A stretch of 64,000 bases of DNA from Setophaga petechia. Lineage: Eukaryota; Chordata; Aves; Passeriformes; Parulidae. The position numbers and the translations under genes are program-made. The notes beneath the pieces are model-generated. The model made no database searches and was not told the origin of the DNA. It worked only from the letters and a program-made list of their open reading frames with translations. Shown piece after piece: positions 60,958 to 64,000 of this stretch. The stretch's first letter is position 1, and every line of letters begins with the position of its first letter. Where the stretch lies: the NCBI GenBank assembly GCA_024362935.1, contig JANCRA010000028.1, forward strand, positions 2,578,501 to 2,642,500, in the 5' to 3' direction.

Positions 60958-61361
60958 GGCTTCACATTAGGGGATGGTGAGCTCTGTGCACAGAGCAGGG
61001 AGACAAAACAATTCCTGCTCCAGCTGGGGACCAAGGACAAATGATCCAAATCTCAGGCCCAAGAGCACAAACAATGGTGGAATAAAAAGAGAAAAACAAG
61101 CAGGATGGGACTGCATGGGCTGGAGCTGGAATTGGAAAATTAACTCCAAGATGCAAATGGAGCAGAACTTATAAAAGTGAGAGACCCTGTGCCCAGTTGT
61201 GCATTTTGGGACCATTTTGGGTTCACCTGGGGTGCAGCTGCTCTGGCTGGGCTCTTGTGCTGCCCAAGGTGCATCCATTCAGGAAATCCTTTCAATAAAT
61301 CCCTGCTTTATTCTTTAGCTCTGTCCAGCCTCTGCTCTAGGTCAGCCTTCACAAGGCATCA
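60958..61361 (+). mobile_element. Solo LTR of a third type
   Basis: TATAAAA at 61170-61176 and AATAAA at 61294-61299 are followed by a U5-like end GCCTTCACAAGGCATCA. GTCTG occurs on both sides (60953-60957 and 61362-61366), a possible 5-bp target duplication, which would require the TG start to have mutated to GG. The sequence matches a songbird LTR I remember. No retroviral genes are attached. Confidence 0.72.
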
Positions 61362-62249
61362 GTCTGTGGGCTGGAGATTCTACCACTGGATCTCAGTGTC
61401 CTACAACACTCATCCTGGTGGGGAGGGTGTGCATGTCTCTGTGTCCCCTCTGCCAGAGCTCTCACACTCTCTGCTAATGTAAGGAACAAAAGGAAGCATG
61501 TGCAGCCTACAGGATTACAAGGAAAAGATTCATCCTTCATCCTGAGGTCCAAAACACACACCCCAAAGCCAGTGAAGAGCTGTGAGTGGAGGTGGATCCA
61601 GGCTCATTTCCCAGCCCTCAATAATGAACTGCTCTATCCCAGCTCAGACAGAGGAGACAGTGTCCTGACTGACACTGACATTATCATTTGCTCACCACGG
61701 GTTTATTTCCACAAAGTATGAACTTTTTCCCCTTTTCTAAGAAGTGGAAGGACGTGAAGGTCAGGCTGCAGCAGCTTTGACTGTGCTCATCATACTGCTG
61801 TGCCTGAGAGTGCCAGTGCCTTGGGAAGGTCAGGAGCCTGCCAGAACAATGTGCTACCCCACAGCTGTGGTCAGGACTGCTGTGTTTAAAGGTTACAGTG
61901 ATTAAGCACTGTGATTAATTTAGTCTCAGCAGAATCAATTCCACTCAACTACTAATCTAATTTACATCCTGGAGAGGACTCTGCTCTTCCCTGGTCGGCG
62001 TGGGTCTGAATTTAGATTCATTTTTCCCTAAGAAGTATGTTTTGAGGGATCACACTGCAATTAGCAAATGTTTTGACAAAGCTAATGGGAGAGTTCTGTC
62101 TCTGTGTCACTGCTTCCTGCCATCTGCCCTTTCACAAACCACAGGCAGTTCCCAAAGCTCCTGAGTGTGGACCTGGAGGAGGATGTTGGGTGTTGCTACC
62201 CCACTGTAAGTGCACTGTGGCAGGGAAACCAATGCCACAACTTCATTCA
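61362..62249. other. Unique sequence, nothing recognised
   Basis: Mixed composition. AT-rich words at 61,890-61,970 (GTGATTAATTTAGTC) may reflect a small conserved element, but nothing is firm. Confidence 0.4.
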
Positions 62250-62842
62250 AAATGCCTGGGCAGCACCAAAAGCAGCACAGGAGCAGGCCAAGGCTGGGGA
62301 TTCTCCCCCTCTACCCTGCAGTTGTGGCACCCCACTGGAGTCCTGTGCCCAGCTCTGGTGTCCTCAGCACAAGAAGGACCTGGGCCTGCCAGAGTGAGTC
62401 CAGAGGGGGCACAAAGATGCTCCAAGGGCTGGAGCCCCTCTGCCATAAGGGAAAGGCTGAAAGAGGTGGGATTGTCCAGCCTGGAGAACAGAAGGCTCTG
62501 GGGAGACCTTGGAGCCCTTTCCAGTGCCTGAAGGGCTCAAAGAGAGCTGGAGAGAGACTTTGGACAAGGGATGGAGTGACAGGACACAGGGAATGGCTCC
62601 CACTGCCAGAGGGCAGGGCTGGATGGGATATTGGGGAGAAATCCTTCCCTGTGAGGGTGGGCAGGCCCTGGCACAGGGTGCCCAGAGCAGCTGGGGCTGC
62701 CCCTGGATCCCTGGCAGTGCCCAAGGCCAGGCTGGACAGGGCTGGGAGCAGCCTGGGACAGTGGGAGGTGTCCCTGCCATGGTAAGGGGTGGAACCAGAT
62801 GGGTTTTAAAGTCCCTTCCAAACCAAAGCATTCTGTGATTTT
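62250..62842 (+). mobile_element. CR1 LINE fragment in sense orientation
   Basis: GGGGATTCTCCCCCTCTACC, CTCAGCACAAGAAGGACCTG, GGATTGTCCAGCCTGGAGAA and GTGGGAGGTGTCCCTGCCAT occur in CR1 sense order. It ends CCTTCCAAACCAAAGCATTC TGTGATTTTT, the CR1 3' terminus with its ATTCTGTG unit. It is about 590 bp, covering the end of ORF2 and the 3' UTR. It is the only sense-strand CR1 in the window. Frames are broken by many differences, so it is not functional. Confidence 0.93.
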
Positions 62843-63619
62843 TCCCCAATTAAACAGGATCTGTCAGGAAAGATTTCTTCCTAAAAAACAAGATATGTTT
62901 GTCAGACTCAAAAAAGTGATGAAGATTACACAGGGGTGTAAAAACAGTAAATTCCAGATAAGTGTAGGCAGATGGGTCTACTAAAGCAGGATTCTGGTAG
63001 CCACAGAGAGGAAGAGGGGATGCATAGTGAATTCCCATCAAAAACAAACCATGGGACTCCACATGTCAGTATGTATTGAACAACAGGTGAATTATAGCAT
63101 TATATTCTGAAAATTCCATATTATTGTATTCTGAAAAATCACTGCCTAAGATAGAAATGAGTTCAAGACAGACCTTAATGCCACTCAGCCAAACATTTAG
63201 GTTGGAAGATCTACAGCTCTCAGGACTGGCAGGAACATGTGATCTTGAGAGAATCCCATTCACAGGCAATACAAAGAAATTACTTTAACAGCTATTATTT
63301 GGTCAGTGTATGACTGGAAGTCACTGGAAGATGCATATCTGGTAATTTCTAGTTTTCATTCTTAATAGTCATTTCCAAAATTTATCAAGATCTTCCCTTC
63401 TTAAGGGAAGCACAGAAATGGCTGAAAATCACGAGCATCTCCTCTGAGCAGACCAAGGGGAGCAAACAATTTCTCCCTAAACCTACAATGGATTTGCTGC
63501 AGCACAACTGATATAACCTGCAGCCAGGGCAACCTGAGCCCTCCCAGAACACCCCTGCTGAGCCATCTTTCCTGTCAGCTCCCTCACCTTCCTGCAGAAA
63601 CACCTTCAATTATGGATGC
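62843..63619. other. Unique AT-rich sequence, nothing recognised
   Basis: Single-copy-looking DNA with short frames only. Confidence 0.45.
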
Positions 63620-64000
63620 ATCACAGGAACCCGATCTGCGCCGCCCCCGGCACACCCCGATCCCCCTCACGTCCGTCCCCTCGCAGCCCAAGCGCTCCTG
63701 GGTTTTGTCAATACCAGCCCAGTACAGCTTCAAATATTTAGCTTAACTTGATCTTCCGAGCTGCAGGAGAGAAAAGCCAGAGTCTCCTAACACCATTTGT
63801 TGAACAAACAATTGATCCCAGCAGAGGATGGCGGGGCTGCGGTGCCCCCGGGCCGCCCGTGTTGCAGCGTGACAGATGCCGGCGGTGACAGCTCCGTCAC
63901 TTGGCAGGCCGGGCTGCGGCGGGGTGACAGCTCCTCTGATTCCTTCATCAACCGATGTGACTGAGTGACCTTTTCCAGTCTCAGCAGCTGCCTCCCTTCT
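63620..64000. promoter_or_regulatory. CpG-rich candidate regulatory region, cut by the window edge
   Basis: CpG-dense segments (GATCTGCGCCGCCCCCGG; GGGCCGCCCGTG) flank an AT-rich core. The core has TTTGTTGAACAAA (63796-63808, 6-bp inverted arms) followed by AACAAACAATTGATC, FOX- and SOX-like words. TGACAG occurs three times (63870-63875, 63886-63891, 63925-63930), twice as TGACAGCT, the TALE (MEIS/TGIF) core. The region may be a promoter-proximal island or a conserved enhancer. Motifs are seen; function is inferred. Confidence 0.4.

Overview
The window looks like vertebrate nuclear DNA, most likely from a bird and probably a passerine. The evidence is a set of 5'-truncated CR1 LINE fragments, several short solo LTRs of types I recognise from songbird genomes, no Alu, B1 or L1 sequence, and moderate GC with two CpG-dense patches. 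No protein-coding gene, tRNA, rRNA or CRISPR array can be supported. Every long open frame falls in a tandem repeat, in an LTR or CR1 copy, or in ordinary sequence at a length expected by chance. The window reads as intergenic or deep intronic DNA.

Layout. 1-8.2 kb holds two adjacent LTRs (about 0.7-1.8 kb) and two kilobase-scale ATCC/ATC simple arrays (3.8-5.1 and 7.2-8.2 kb). 8.2-20 kb is mostly AT-rich unique DNA. It carries a CR1 copy split by a solo LTR (13.3-14.0 kb), a second LTR of the same family in inverse orientation (15.0-15.3 kb) and several stretches that look like conserved non-coding elements. 20-39 kb is mostly unique. It has a 33-bp minisatellite (21.4 kb), the 3' end of an endogenous retrovirus (28.6 kb), a very small CR1 insertion (30.1 kb) and another LTR (31.3-32.0 kb). 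39.5-49.4 kb is rich in repeats: CR1 fragments, a 20-bp minisatellite, a 43-bp minisatellite, a pyrimidine minisatellite beside the main CpG island (about 45.8-47.0 kb), and another solo LTR. 50-64 kb holds the best candidate regulatory element (50.6-51.2 kb, with a TAAT-N3-ATTA homeodomain site), three LTRs, two CR1 fragments, two small tandem arrays (58.1-58.9 kb) and a CpG-rich edge with three TGACAG sites.

Four solo LTRs (13.40, 14.97, 48.73 and 54.66 kb) belong to one family. They have similar lengths and 6-bp target-site duplications, two exact and two with one mismatch. This is the firmest structural result in the window.

I found no previously undescribed biological system. The best leads are candidate enhancers with symmetrical transcription-factor motifs, the LTR nested in CR1 with a pentanucleotide expansion next to its former poly(A) signal, a short CR1 insertion with a 13-bp target duplication, and a cluster of GC-rich minisatellites. 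LTR and CR1 calls rest on remembered family patterns plus visible signals (TATA, AATAAA, TG/CA ends, duplications). Conserved-element calls are inference from composition and motifs and need an alignment.
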